From contig NC_053037.3 in the NCBI RefSeq assembly GCF_002575655.3, forward strand, positions 141,619,207-141,683,206: a stretch of 64,000 nucleotides of DNA. Reading direction: 5' to 3'. A program made the translations under genes and the position numbers. The notes beneath the pieces were generated by a model. It was not told the DNA's origin. It worked only from the letters and a program-made list of their open reading frames with translations, and did no database searches. The number at the start of each line of letters is the position of its first letter. The first letter of the stretch is position 1. Shown in pieces: positions 43,462 to 52,362 of the stretch. Source of the stretch: Aegilops tauschii subsp. strangulata (lineage: Eukaryota > Streptophyta > Magnoliopsida > Poales > Poaceae).

Positions 43462-45130
43462 TGAAAGCACAAGTGCTCCCTGGGTGATTTTGGTAATTAA
43501 TGTCAACATATCTCTTGTTGGACTAATGTTTCTACCTAGTATGTTTCAGATAAGTTCAACAATGGAGTGGCATGGACCAGAGGATGTCGAACCCCTTCAA
43601 AGTGCTAAAGACAAAGGATTGGTTCAAGCTCAAAGCTCAGCACTCTACATTTTCTATTTTAGTGATCCAAGATCACATTGAGTCCATAGGAAAGCCAATA
43701 CTATTAAGAGGGGATGAGGTGTTGCTTAATGGCTTGCTTGCTCAAAGTGCTTAGTGATATGCTCCAAAGCCCTCAACCACTTTCTCATATCCACATATGT
43801 CCCAAACCAAAAGGTCAAACTCAGCCCCACCGATTCTTTCTATCCGGCGCCACCGAGTTTAATTGACATAGCCACTGCCAGAAACCCTAATCAAATCGGT
43901 CTCACCGATAGGGATCTCGGTCTCACCAAGATGGGATTGCAAACTCTCTGTTGCCTATTGCAATAATTTCGGTCTCACCGAAATTTGCAATCGGTCGCAC
44001 CGAGATTGCAATGCAAACTCTCTGACACCCCTTCGTAACATTTCGGTCTAACCGAGATGAGCGAATCGGTCCCACCGAGTTTGCCTAACCAACTCTCTGT
44101 TCGTCTATTACCAAAATCGGTCTCACCGAGTTTGTGTAATCGGTCTCACCGAGATTATGTTATGCCCTAACCCTAATGAAATCGGTCCTACCGAGTTGAC
44201 GTGTCGGTCCCACCGAAACACCTAACGGTCACATTATGAACCAAACTGGTCTGACCGAGTTCTTTGAATCGGTCCCACCGAGTTTGGTGATTTGTGTGTA
44301 ACGGTTAGATTTTGTGTGGAGGCTATATATACCTCTCCACCCACTCTTCATTCGTGGAGAGAGCCATCAGAACATGCCTACACTTCCAACACATATTTTC
44401 TGAGAGAGAACCACCTACACTTGTGTTGAGGTCAAGATATTCCATTCCAAAGACATAATCTTGATCTCTAGCCGTCCCCAAGTTGCTTTCCACTCAAATC
44501 TTCTTTCCACCAAATCCAAATCCTGTGAGAGAGAGTTGAGTGTTGGGGAGACTATCATTTGAAGCACAAGAGCAAGGAGTTCATCATCAACACACCATTT
44601 GTTACTTCTTGGAGAGTGGTGTCTCCTAGATTGGCTAGGTGTCACTCGGGAGCCTCCGACAAGATTGTGGAGTTGAACCAAGGAGTTTGTAAGGGCAAGG
44701 AGATCGCCTACTTCGTGAAGATCTACCCTAGTGAGACAAGTCCTTCGTGGGCGACGGCCATGGTGGAATAGACAAGGTTGCTTCTTCGTGGACCCTTCGT
44801 GGGTGGAGCCCTCCGTGAACTCGCGCAACCGTTACCCTTCGTGGGTTGAAGTCTCCATCAACGTGGATGTACGATAGCACCACCTATCGGAACCACGGAT
44901 AAAAAATCTTCGTGTCTCCAAATTGCGTTTGCACACTCCAATCCTTCCCTTTACATTCTTGCAACTTGCATGCTTTACTTTCCGCTGCTCATATAATCTT
45001 GGCATGCTTGCTTGATATGTATTGTGAATGCTTAAACTACTCCACATCAACATAAAGAATTAAAAACTGCAACTTTCCTTGATTAGAGTCTATTCACCCC
45101 CCCTCTAGACACCTCTTCTCGATCCTTTCA
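43462..45130 (+). repeat. copia 3' LTR, 1,669 bp
   Basis: Collinear with 35,867-37,548, with scattered substitutions and a few small indels (for example, about 9 bases missing near 45,040). Confidence 0.95.
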
Positions 45131-45135
45131 CTCCC

Positions 45136-45475
45136 TTAGCACCAAAGGGGAAACAAGGACGTTGCGCACGCTGGTGCCCGCCTGGCGCCCGCCTGATCTT
45201 GATCATCATGGCTCACGTCACGAGAACCTCACGAGGTTTGCCCTGCCTTGATCTCTCCGCTCCTCGCGAGGCAACCTGGCGAGGCCGCTCCTGAGGAGGT
45301 CTTGCATCGTCCGCCTCGCGAGGCTTGGCCCCTCGCGAGGGTCTTGAGTGCCTTGTTGATGAAGATGGGCCATACAGGCCTGCTAGCACAGCCACGCCGC
45401 GGTCGGCAGGCAGGCAAGTCTGGGGACCCCCGTTCCCAGAACGTGAACAGTAGCCCCCGGGCCCAAGGTGCGCTC
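45136..45475 (-). repeat. gypsy 3' LTR, inner part, and polypurine tract
   Basis: The LTR resumes after the copia TSD and ends at 45,449 (TGTTCACG on minus). Directly before it, on minus, is GGGCCCGGGGGCTAC, a plausible polypurine tract. The CTCGCGAGG word recurs several times (45,262-45,352). Confidence 0.8.
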
Positions 45476-45690
45476 GGGCTTGGCTTCGAGGCGAAGCCAA
45501 AGGTCAAGTGCGGAGCGCCGCGGCCCCAAAAGCATGTGGCCTTGGTCGACGCGTGGCGATTGATTGGACGTGGGCGTCTCCGCTTCCCCACACTGCCTCG
45601 GCAACTGCCTGACTCGACAAGTCCCTGCAACATGCAAGGAAAACCATCATTACCTATGATCGTGGGAGGCGCCGGTTGGCCTTCTTCCGC

Positions 45691-45697
45691 TATAAAT
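45691..45697 (+). promoter_or_regulatory. TATA box of the antisense ORF
   Basis: CTATAAATGGGG lies about 80 bases before the ATG at 45,776 and points opposite to the retrotransposon. A start about 30 bases downstream would give a leader of roughly 50 bases. Confidence 0.65.
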
Positions 45698-45775
45698 GGG
45701 GAGGGGGCAGAGCCCCCGTCGCCCATCTCTTTGCAGTCCGCTTGCTTCTTCCTCCTTGTCCCACCGCTAGTAGCA

Positions 45776-46543
45776 ATGACGCCGTCGAAGAGGTTCTCCG
45801 CCGCGGAGAAGGGCAAGGCCCCTCGGGAGGGGCCCGGCTCCCCGTCGCCCAAGTGTGGACGCGGCCGCCCCCGTAGGCATACGGTGACCCCCGCCGTGGC
45901 CCCCCGTTCCCGGGATGGCGCCGCTGCGCGTGGCAGGAGTCGCTCCGATCACGGCAGTCCCGTCAACGAAGGGAGACGCGCCGTGGTTGCACGGCCTCCC
46001 CGGCCGCGCGTCCACTTGGCAGAGGTGCTGCCAGAGTTCGTTGTCTGGTCAGAGGATCCGGCCGGCAGCTGGCTCCAGCTTCCCCGCTTCTTTGCCGATG
46101 AGCTGCTGGCTTCCGGTCCAGGTGGGCTCTGGCTGCAGGTGGACGGTTGCTGCATCCGGGCTTCTTGGGTCGTGGTCGAGGTCTCCGTCGCGGGCAACAT
46201 AGCTCTGGCCCGCAGTTGGCAGACGTTCGCCCGCGCGCGCGACCTGGGCAGGCGGTGCACCCTCCACTTCAAGTATGACGGTGACGCGCCCCTCTACGTG
46301 AGGGTGTTCGGGGAAGGTGGTCGCCGTGCCGGATGCTGCCCCGAGGTGAACGGCGGCGAGGAGGTGCTCGGCCTTGGCGATAGTCGGGACGAGGAGGGGG
46401 GCGAACCCGCGGCCGCGCCTCGTCCGGCTATGGTGGCTCTTCTCTTGGCAACAACTCCAGCAGCGGCGGCTACGACCAGCCGCCACGCCGCCGCGCTTGC
46501 TTCGAAGGTGGTAGCGGGTCGTCCCGCCGCCGCGCCTCCGTGA
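45776..46543 (+). CDS. predicted B3-like/AT-hook protein, antisense ORF of the gypsy element
   Basis: 255 residues, intact, ATG (45,776) to TGA (46,541-46,543), encoded opposite to the retrotransposon between its pol and 3' LTR. Residues 28-34 (GRGRPRR) match an AT-hook, which binds the minor groove of AT-rich DNA. Residues about 98-188 resemble a plant B3-type fold in length and pattern: SWLQLPRFFADELL, then LWLQV, WVVVEVSV, LARSWQTFARARDL, LHFKYDGDAPLYVRVFGEGG. This would be a DNA-binding module without an obvious enzyme. The C-terminal 60 residues are Ala-rich and low-complexity. An upstream in-frame extension back to 45,248 exists but lies partly in the LTR and before the TATA box, so I prefer the ATG at 45,776. 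Tat elements are known to carry extra ORFs, some antisense. The B3 assignment is by eye and needs a profile comparison. Confidence 0.6.
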   Translation: MTPSKRFSAAEKGKAPREGPGSPSPKCGRGRPRRHTVTPAVAPRSRDGAAARGRSRSDHGSPVNEGRRAVVARPPRPRVHLAEVLPEFVVWSEDPAGSWLQLPRFFADELLASGPGGLWLQVDGCCIRASWVVVEVSVAGNIALARSWQTFARARDLGRRCTLHFKYDGDAPLYVRVFGEGGRRAGCCPEVNGGEEVLGLGDSRDEEGGEPAAAPRPAMVALLLATTPAAAATTSRHAAALASKVVAGRPAAAPP

Positions 46544-47367
46544 AGCGCGAGGAGGGATCTGACTAATGCTCGGGACGTCGTCAAGGGCCTGCCCCCGTTG
46601 ACCGCTGCGGGGGCGTGTGCCGCTTTTGTTTTGTTCTTCTTTTCTTTCCTACATCAAAATGAAACCAGTATGGGCCCGGAGGGGCGTGTATCGAACCATG
46701 ATACCTCAATCATTATGCTATGCTTGTTGTTTCCATGATGTGCTGTTATTTTGTGCATAGATAACTTAGCTTGGTGCGTTTGGGGCAGCTTCCTCTTCAC
46801 GAGGCATTTTTTTCCTCGTGCCCGTCTTGACCTAGTGGTCTGTGGTCGCTCGGGAACTGCAAAAAAATCATTAGGAAGCTCGCTAGGAGACTTGTCGTTC
46901 ACCCAAGCCTTGACCCAGCGCTTCATATCGCGGTACCCGAGGGGCACGGATTAGGGGAGATGCGCCAGCTTGTGGGCTCGAACGAGGGTGCCTCGCGAGA
47001 AAGCAGGCGGAAGGCAGAGAGAAGGAAAAACGCGCGCGAGGGCACCTGCCTAGCCCCCTCGCGAGGTATGCGAGAGAGAGAACACAGATGAACTAGAGTC
47101 AGAAATAGCAGCAAAGGCGACGGAACCAAATCAGTAAGGAACACCAGAATCAAACTTTGATTGAAAGAAGGCGGGCCAACTACGGAAAGCTAATGAAAAG
47201 ACGCGTCCGGCACCTAGTCTAGTCTTCAAGTCTTCTCACCAGCACGGAGCTAAGTGCTGCCACTAGACTCCGGGGCGTGTACAGCCCCACTCATTATTAC
47301 GTGAGAGTGTCACGGGCGGCGATTCTTCACAGGCACCGGGCCTTATTCACAGGCACTGGGCCTTGCT
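46544..47367 (-). other. gypsy 3' untranslated region
   Basis: No conserved coding. Includes CCTCGCGAG words (46,990-47,065) like those in the LTR, and a T-rich stretch near 46,630 that could serve as 3' end of the antisense transcript. Confidence 0.5.
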
Positions 47368-48264
47368 TCATGGGTAGAACTTCCGGAGGTGCTGGATGTT
47401 CCAGGCGTTCTGGATGGGCACCCCGTCCTGCGTCTCCAGGCGCGCGGCTCCAGGCCTGGAGATGTGGACGACCTTGAACGGGCCCTCCCACATAGGTGAG
47501 AGCTTGTGCAGCCTTTCCCTGGAGAGGACCCGCCTCAGGACAAGGTCGCCCGCCTCGAGCGTCCTGGAGCGGATGTTGCGGCAGTGGTATCGCCGCAGCG
47601 CCTGCTGGTACCTTGCCGCCCTTAGTGTAGCCTCGCGGCGACGTTCCTCCCCCAGCACGAGGTCCATCCCCCGCGTGGCGTCCTGCTACATTTCATCAAA
47701 CGCTAGGACCCGTGCGGAGCGACGCTTGACCTCGTGAGGGAGGACCGCTTCGGCTCCGTAGACGAGGAAGAACGGGGTCTCACCCGTCGGCTTGGTGGCG
47801 GTGGTGCGAATGGACCACAACACGGACTGGAGTTCGTCGTGCCAGCCCCTTCTGTAGGCCTCAAGCTTCTTCTTGAAGGTCCTGGTCTTGAGGCCCCTCA
47901 CGACCTCTGCGTTGGCGCGTTCAGCCTAGCCATTGCTCCTGGGGTGCACCACCGAAGCGTAGCAGATCTGTGTTCCAAGGTTAGCATAGTATGTTTTGAA
48001 GAGGTTACTAGTGAACTGTGAGCCGTTGTCGGTGATGATGCGGTTGGGAACCCCAAAGCGGCTCACGAGACCCTTGATGAACTTGACAGTGGAGCCAACT
48101 GGGATAGTGCGGACGGCTTCCACTTTCGCCCACTTGGTGAACTTGTCGATGGCGACGTAGAGGTAGCGGTAGCCCCCAGGCGCTCGAGGGAACGGGCCCA
48201 AGATGTCCAGCCCCCAGACCGCGAACGGCCATGTGAGCGGGATGGTCTGGAGGCCCTGAGCTGG
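47368..48264 (-). pseudogene. gypsy integrase, with in-frame stops
   Basis: Minus-strand integrase core: YLYVAIDKFTKWAKVEAV (first Asp), IITDNGSQFTSN (second Asp) and AERANAEVV (Glu after NG). The C-terminal part (LSPMWEGPFKVV, then IQNAWNIQHLRKFYP) is typical of plant gypsy integrases. Stops TAG at about 47,926-47,928 (within NG*AERAN) and 47,686-47,690 (EM*QDA) interrupt the frame; both sit where CAG is expected. A third TAG at 48,262-48,267 separates this part from the zinc-binding region upstream. The true stop is at 47,368-47,370. Confidence 0.88.
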
Positions 48265-50067
48265 CTAATGGATCTGCTTGGCGTGTAACTGGCAGGCTTC
48301 ACAGGACTTCACCAGCTCGGCCGCGTCATTGAGCGCCGTGGGCCAGTAGAATCCACTGCAGAATACCTTGCCGACGAGGGTCCATGATGACGAATGGTGC
48401 CCGCAGTCCCCGCCGTGTATGTCAATTAGCAACTCCTTCCCCTGGTCTCTGGAAATGCAACGCAGTGAAACATCATTTGGTTGCTTCCTGTACAACTCAC
48501 CGTCCTGGATGCAGTATGCCGTAGCTTGCCGAGCCACGCGCTCTGCGTCCTCCTCCTTCTCCGGCAGTGCTCCTTGCGTCAGATATTCCTTGAATTCCTT
48601 GGTCCAGCATCCCTCCTGGGGCTCGAGTGCCAAGAGCAGGCGAGCTCCCAAGGTCAGGCCACAGGCTGGGGCTCCTGTGGCAGGCGGTTGTGGGAGCTCC
48701 TCCCGAGGCTGAGCTGTGCTTGAAAGTGGTGGTGTCGCTGATGGCTTGAAGAGCCGTTCCTCAAAGACGCCGGGCCCTTGGGGCTGCCGCTTGGATGCTC
48801 TCTTGGCGATGTCGTCAGCTTCCTTGTTGGTGCCCCGGGGCACGTGCTGCAACTCCAGGCCCAAGAACTGCTTCTCCATCTTGCGCACCTCTGCGAGGTA
48901 TGCCTCCATATGCTCGTCCTTCGGGTCGTATACCTTGTTGGAGAAGTTGACGAGGAGCTGCGAGTCGCCCTTAATGGTAAGGCGTTTCACCCCCAGAGCT
49001 GTCGCGGCCTTTAGGCCAGCTATGAGGCCTTCGTATTCTGCGATGTTGTTGGAGACCTTCTCGCCCTGCTGGAAGCAGAGCTGTACAGCGTAGTAGAGCT
49101 TGTCCTGAGTTGGCGAGATGAGTACTGCTCCAGCCCCCTGGTGCGCGAAGGCGCCATCGAAATACACGACCCAGCCATCTGGTGCCTCGGTCCCTGGTGA
49201 GGTGGACCGGTCTTCGCTTATTTCAAGCGTCGGGGCATCCATCCATTCTGCCACAAAATCAGCGAGCGCGGCTCCCTTGATGACTCTGGTGGTGCTGAAC
49301 TCCAGCTGGAATGCCTGCAGCTCGATGTTCCACTCAGTGACCCTTCCAGCAGAGTTGGGGCTCCTGAGCACTCTCTCCAAAGGGTAGGCTGAGACGACCT
49401 TGATGGGGTGGCCTTGGAAGTAGTGCCTCAACTTGCGCGAGGCCACCAAGAGCGCGATAAGGAGCTTCTGAGGCATGGGATATTGCGCCCTCGCGTCCCG
49501 CAACACTGTGCTGACAAAATACACCGGGTGCTTGACGAGGGCTAGCATGTTGGTGAGGCTCGTGTCTTGCAGAAGTTGGGACGTCCCCTGAGGTGGTGGA
49601 ACTCCTGATGCCTGATCGCTTGCAGGAATCTTGGCGACGTCGTCCTGCCGAGCTTGGTCTTCCGTTGGTGCCGCCACAGCTCCTGCTGCGCCCTCCTGAT
49701 CTTGCGTCATCCCGACTGGCGGCGTAGCTTGGTGCGACGCACCCTTGGCTTGGTGCTCTTCCCGAACCGCCACCAGCGCCGCGCTGGCGGAGTACGGGGT
49801 GGCGGCAAGGTAGAGTACTAGAGGTTCGAGAGGTCGTGGCGCCACCATCACCGGAGGGCTGGTCTGGTATCTCTTGAGGTCTTGAAAAGCTCGGTCGGCC
49901 TCTGGGGTCCACTCGAATGGGCCCTTCTTCTTCATCAACTTGAAGAAGGGTAGGGTGCGCTCTCCCAGCTTGGAGATGAAGCGTCCCAATGCAGTTACTC
50001 GACCAGCCAGCTTTTGCATTTCCTTGAGGGTCTGCGGTGGGCTCATGTCCTCAATGGCCTTGATCTT
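48265..50067 (-). pseudogene. gypsy RT-RNase H, second RNase H and integrase zinc domain
   Basis: Begins just after a TAG at 50,068-50,070. The RT connection and classical RNase H region come first (FEWTPEADRAFQDLKRY; LVLYLAATPYSASAALVAV). A second RNase H follows (GWVVYFDGAFAHQGAGAVLI near 49,170, then NNIAEYEGLIAGLKAA), the archaeal-type domain that marks Tat-lineage elements. The end carries the H-H-C-C integrase zinc region (GGDCGHHSSS, then CEACQLHAKQIH). Between the RNase H domains is a Pro/Gln-rich linker. The stop at 48,262-48,267 is TAG in place of CAG. Confidence 0.88.
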
Positions 50068-51885
50068 CTATGGGTTCGCCTCGATCCCTCTGTGGGACAC
50101 GAGGAACCCCAACAGCTTGCCGGAAGGGACATCGAACACGCACTTCTCCGGGTTAAGCCGCAAGTTCACCTGGCGCAGGCTCGCGAAGGTCTCCTCCAGA
50201 TCTTGGATCAGGGTCCTTGCCTCACGAGACTTCACCACAATGTCGTCGACGTAGGCCTCCGTGTTTCTCCCGAGCTGCCGCCCTAAGGTGATGTGCATCA
50301 GCCGCTGAAAGGTCACGCCCGCGTTGCGCAGTCCGAAGGGCATGCAGGTGTAGCAGTACACCCCACACGGGGTCAGGAAGGATGTCTTCTCTACATCTTC
50401 TACCGCCATCTTGATGTGGTGATACCCTGAGAACGCATCCAGGAAGCACAGCAGGTCGCACTCGGCGGTGGAGTCAATGATCTGGTCGATGCGTGGGAGC
50501 GGGAACGGATCTTGGGGGCATGCCTTGTTGAGGATGGTGAAGTCGACGCACATTCGCTCCTTCCCGCCTTTCTTCGGCACGACAACGGGGTTCGCTAGCC
50601 ATTCGGGGTACCGAACCTCGCGAATGGCACCCGCTACCTCCAACTTGCGGGTCTCTTGGACGATGAAGGCCTGCTTCTCTGTGGACTGCCGTCTCGCCCG
50701 CTGCTTCATGGGGCGCACATTGGGGCATACCCTTAAATGGTGTTGAATCACTTCTGTCGGGACCCCCACCAACTGATTGGGCTCCCATGCGAATATGTCC
50801 TTGTTTGCGCGCAAGAACTTCACCAACGCTTCCTCTTGGCTTGGGTCGAGGCCAGCACCTATGGTAAAGGTGGCTCCTGAGGACCCGTCCTCATTGACCG
50901 GCACCTGCTTGGTTTCCGCCTTGCCTTGAGTGAACAACTGCTTATTCTTGGTTGGTGCGGCTCCCTTGGGCTCGGAGGTGCCTGCATCGGCGGGCTGCGC
51001 CGCCGCGGCAGTCTTGAGGGTGAGCTTGAGCGCCGCCAGGGCCTCCTTGGCGTCCCCCTTGACGGTGAGGACGCCCTTGCTTCCAGGCATATTCATGAGG
51101 TTGTAGGCCGGATGGGTAGCTGCCATGAACTGGGCCAACGCCGGGTATCCGAGGATGGCGTTGTATGGGAGGCCGATGCGGGTGATATCAAAGTCGACCA
51201 ACTCGGTGCGGTAGTTGTCGCGCGTGCCGAAGGTGACGGTGAGGCAGATCTGCCCCAAGGAGTGGGCGGTGCCGCCGCCAACCCCTGAGAAAGGCTTGCT
51301 GAGACTGAGCCGCTCGAGCGGCACATGAAGAAGGCGGAAGGCCTCCACGGAGAGCACGTTGAGGCCGGCGCCGCCGTCGATGAGGGTCTTGGTGACGGCC
51401 ACGTTGTAGATGGTGGGCGTGCAGAGCATCGGAAGCATGCCCGAGCCAGCGGTGGTGACGGGGTGGTCTTCTGAGTCGAAGGTGAGGTCGGCCTCAGGCG
51501 CAGCCCAGCCTGGCGGAGCCCCCGAGCGCTTGGAAGCAGCGCCGATCTGGCGGAGGAACGACTTGATATGGCAATCCGAAGGTGGGGCTTGAGAGCCGCC
51601 TAGCAGGGCCGCGACCGCGTGGTGCGCTGGCGCCGCGTAGCACGCAGTGAAGAGGTCGCGCAGCTCCTCCCAAGATGCCACCGTGGATCTGGGGAGGTTG
51701 AGCAGCCAGGCACGCGGCGCGCCGGTGAGGGCCATGGGAAACCAGTTGGCCATGACCTTGTTGTCGCCCCCGGCCTCGAGGACGGCCTCCTCATATGCCA
51801 GTAGGAAAGCCGTCGGGTCCGCCACGCCGTCGTAGCACGGTGGCATCTCCAGCTTGAACTTGGGTGGCCACTGCACCTGTCGCAA
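50068..51885 (-). pseudogene. gypsy gag remnant, protease and reverse transcriptase
   Basis: 605 codons on minus. Residues 1-120 are a gag remnant (AWLLNLPRSTVASWEELRD). The usual central gag with its CCHC zinc knuckle is missing, since residue 120 leads quickly to the protease. Protease is near 155-180 (VTKTLIDGGAGLNVLS; active-site Asp170). Reverse transcriptase follows, with CVDFTILNKACPQDPFPLPR, CFLDAFSGYHHIKMA, CMPFGLRNAG and YVDDIVVKS (about 555). The frame ends in TAG at 50,068 within EANP*KIKAIEDM, while the sequence clearly continues downstream, so this is a nonsense change. The gag start is also lost: upstream codons hold stops and only about 155 bases separate it from the LTR. Confidence 0.88.
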
Positions 51886-52040
51886 GGCGGGGGCCAGGGC
51901 TCAGAGCCCCCTGGCCCCGTCGTCAGCGCCGGCCGTCGGAGTCGGTAGCGGGGCGCCTGCCATGAGGGCGGAGCGCAGTGGCGGCGGAGCGTAGATTGGC
52001 AGCGGGAAGGCTTCGGCGCACTCCTACCCGGCGTGCCAAA
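51886..52040 (-). other. shortened gypsy 5' untranslated region
   Basis: Only 155 bp lie between the LTR and the gag remnant, far less than usual, consistent with deletion of the gag start. The sequence next to the LTR on minus is TTTGGCACGCCGGGTAGG, the likely primer-binding area; I cannot assign the tRNA. Confidence 0.6.
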
Positions 52041-52362
52041 TGTTGGATCACGGGTTCCGGCAAAACCCTTAAGGTTCGAACTCTGGGTGCGTGCGAAGTT
52101 CTTTCCCTCCTACTGATCCGCGTCCTAACTAGCTAAGATCTCAAGCACGAACTCGACGAACTCACAACACAAAAGACACAAGATTTATACTGGTTCAGGC
52201 CACCGTTGTGGTGTAATACCCTACTCCAGTGTGGTGGTGGTGGATTGCCTCTTGGGCTGACAATGAACAGTACAAGGGGAAGAACAGCCTCCTGAGGTCG
52301 AGGTGTTCTTGTGCTTGGTGTGTGGCTAAGGATTGGGTGAGATGCCTCTGAATGGGTTCAGC
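52041..52362 (-). repeat. gypsy 5' LTR, truncated
   Basis: Matches 35,267-35,590 to the word GGTTCAGC, then changes abruptly to unrelated sequence (transposon gene C). About 590 bp of LTR, including the TATA box, are missing. Confidence 0.88.

Larger units (their letters stand above)
35867..45130 (+). mobile_element. Ty1/copia retrotransposon, SIRE-like, 9,264 bp, TSD CTCCC
   Basis: Both LTRs start TGAAAGCACAAGTGCTCCCT and end GATCCTTTCA. CTCCC flanks both sides (35,862-35,866; 45,131-45,135), so both insertion junctions are intact. A primer-binding site for initiator tRNA-Met follows the 5' LTR and a purine tract precedes the 3' LTR. Domain order gag, protease, integrase, reverse transcriptase, RNase H defines Ty1/copia. 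Long LTRs, the 1.9 kb spacer after pol and the GGGGGAGA words point to the SIRE lineage (Maximus-like in Triticeae), less certain. By eye the LTRs differ at roughly 40 sites, about 2.5%, so insertion is fairly recent. Confidence 0.95.
35267..52362 (-). mobile_element. Ty3/gypsy retrotransposon, Tat type, broken and nested
   Basis: Minus-strand element. The left (3') LTR is 35,267-35,866 plus 45,136-45,449 (about 914 bp), split by the copia insertion. The internal region is 45,450-52,040. The right (5') LTR begins at 52,041 and matches the left LTR only to about 52,362. Order on minus is gag remnant, protease, reverse transcriptase, RNase H, second (archaeal-type) RNase H, integrase, which is typical of the Tat lineage. 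An antisense ORF next to the 3' LTR also fits Tat elements, which are known for extra ORFs. The 5 bp beside the left LTR (CGCAA) has no partner on the right because the right LTR is truncated. Confidence 0.9.

Noticed and set aside
45229..45852. Minus-strand 207-codon frame over the gypsy 3' LTR border
   Set aside because: It crosses the LTR end and the antisense promoter and has GC-rich, low-complexity composition; a shadow of the antisense ORF.
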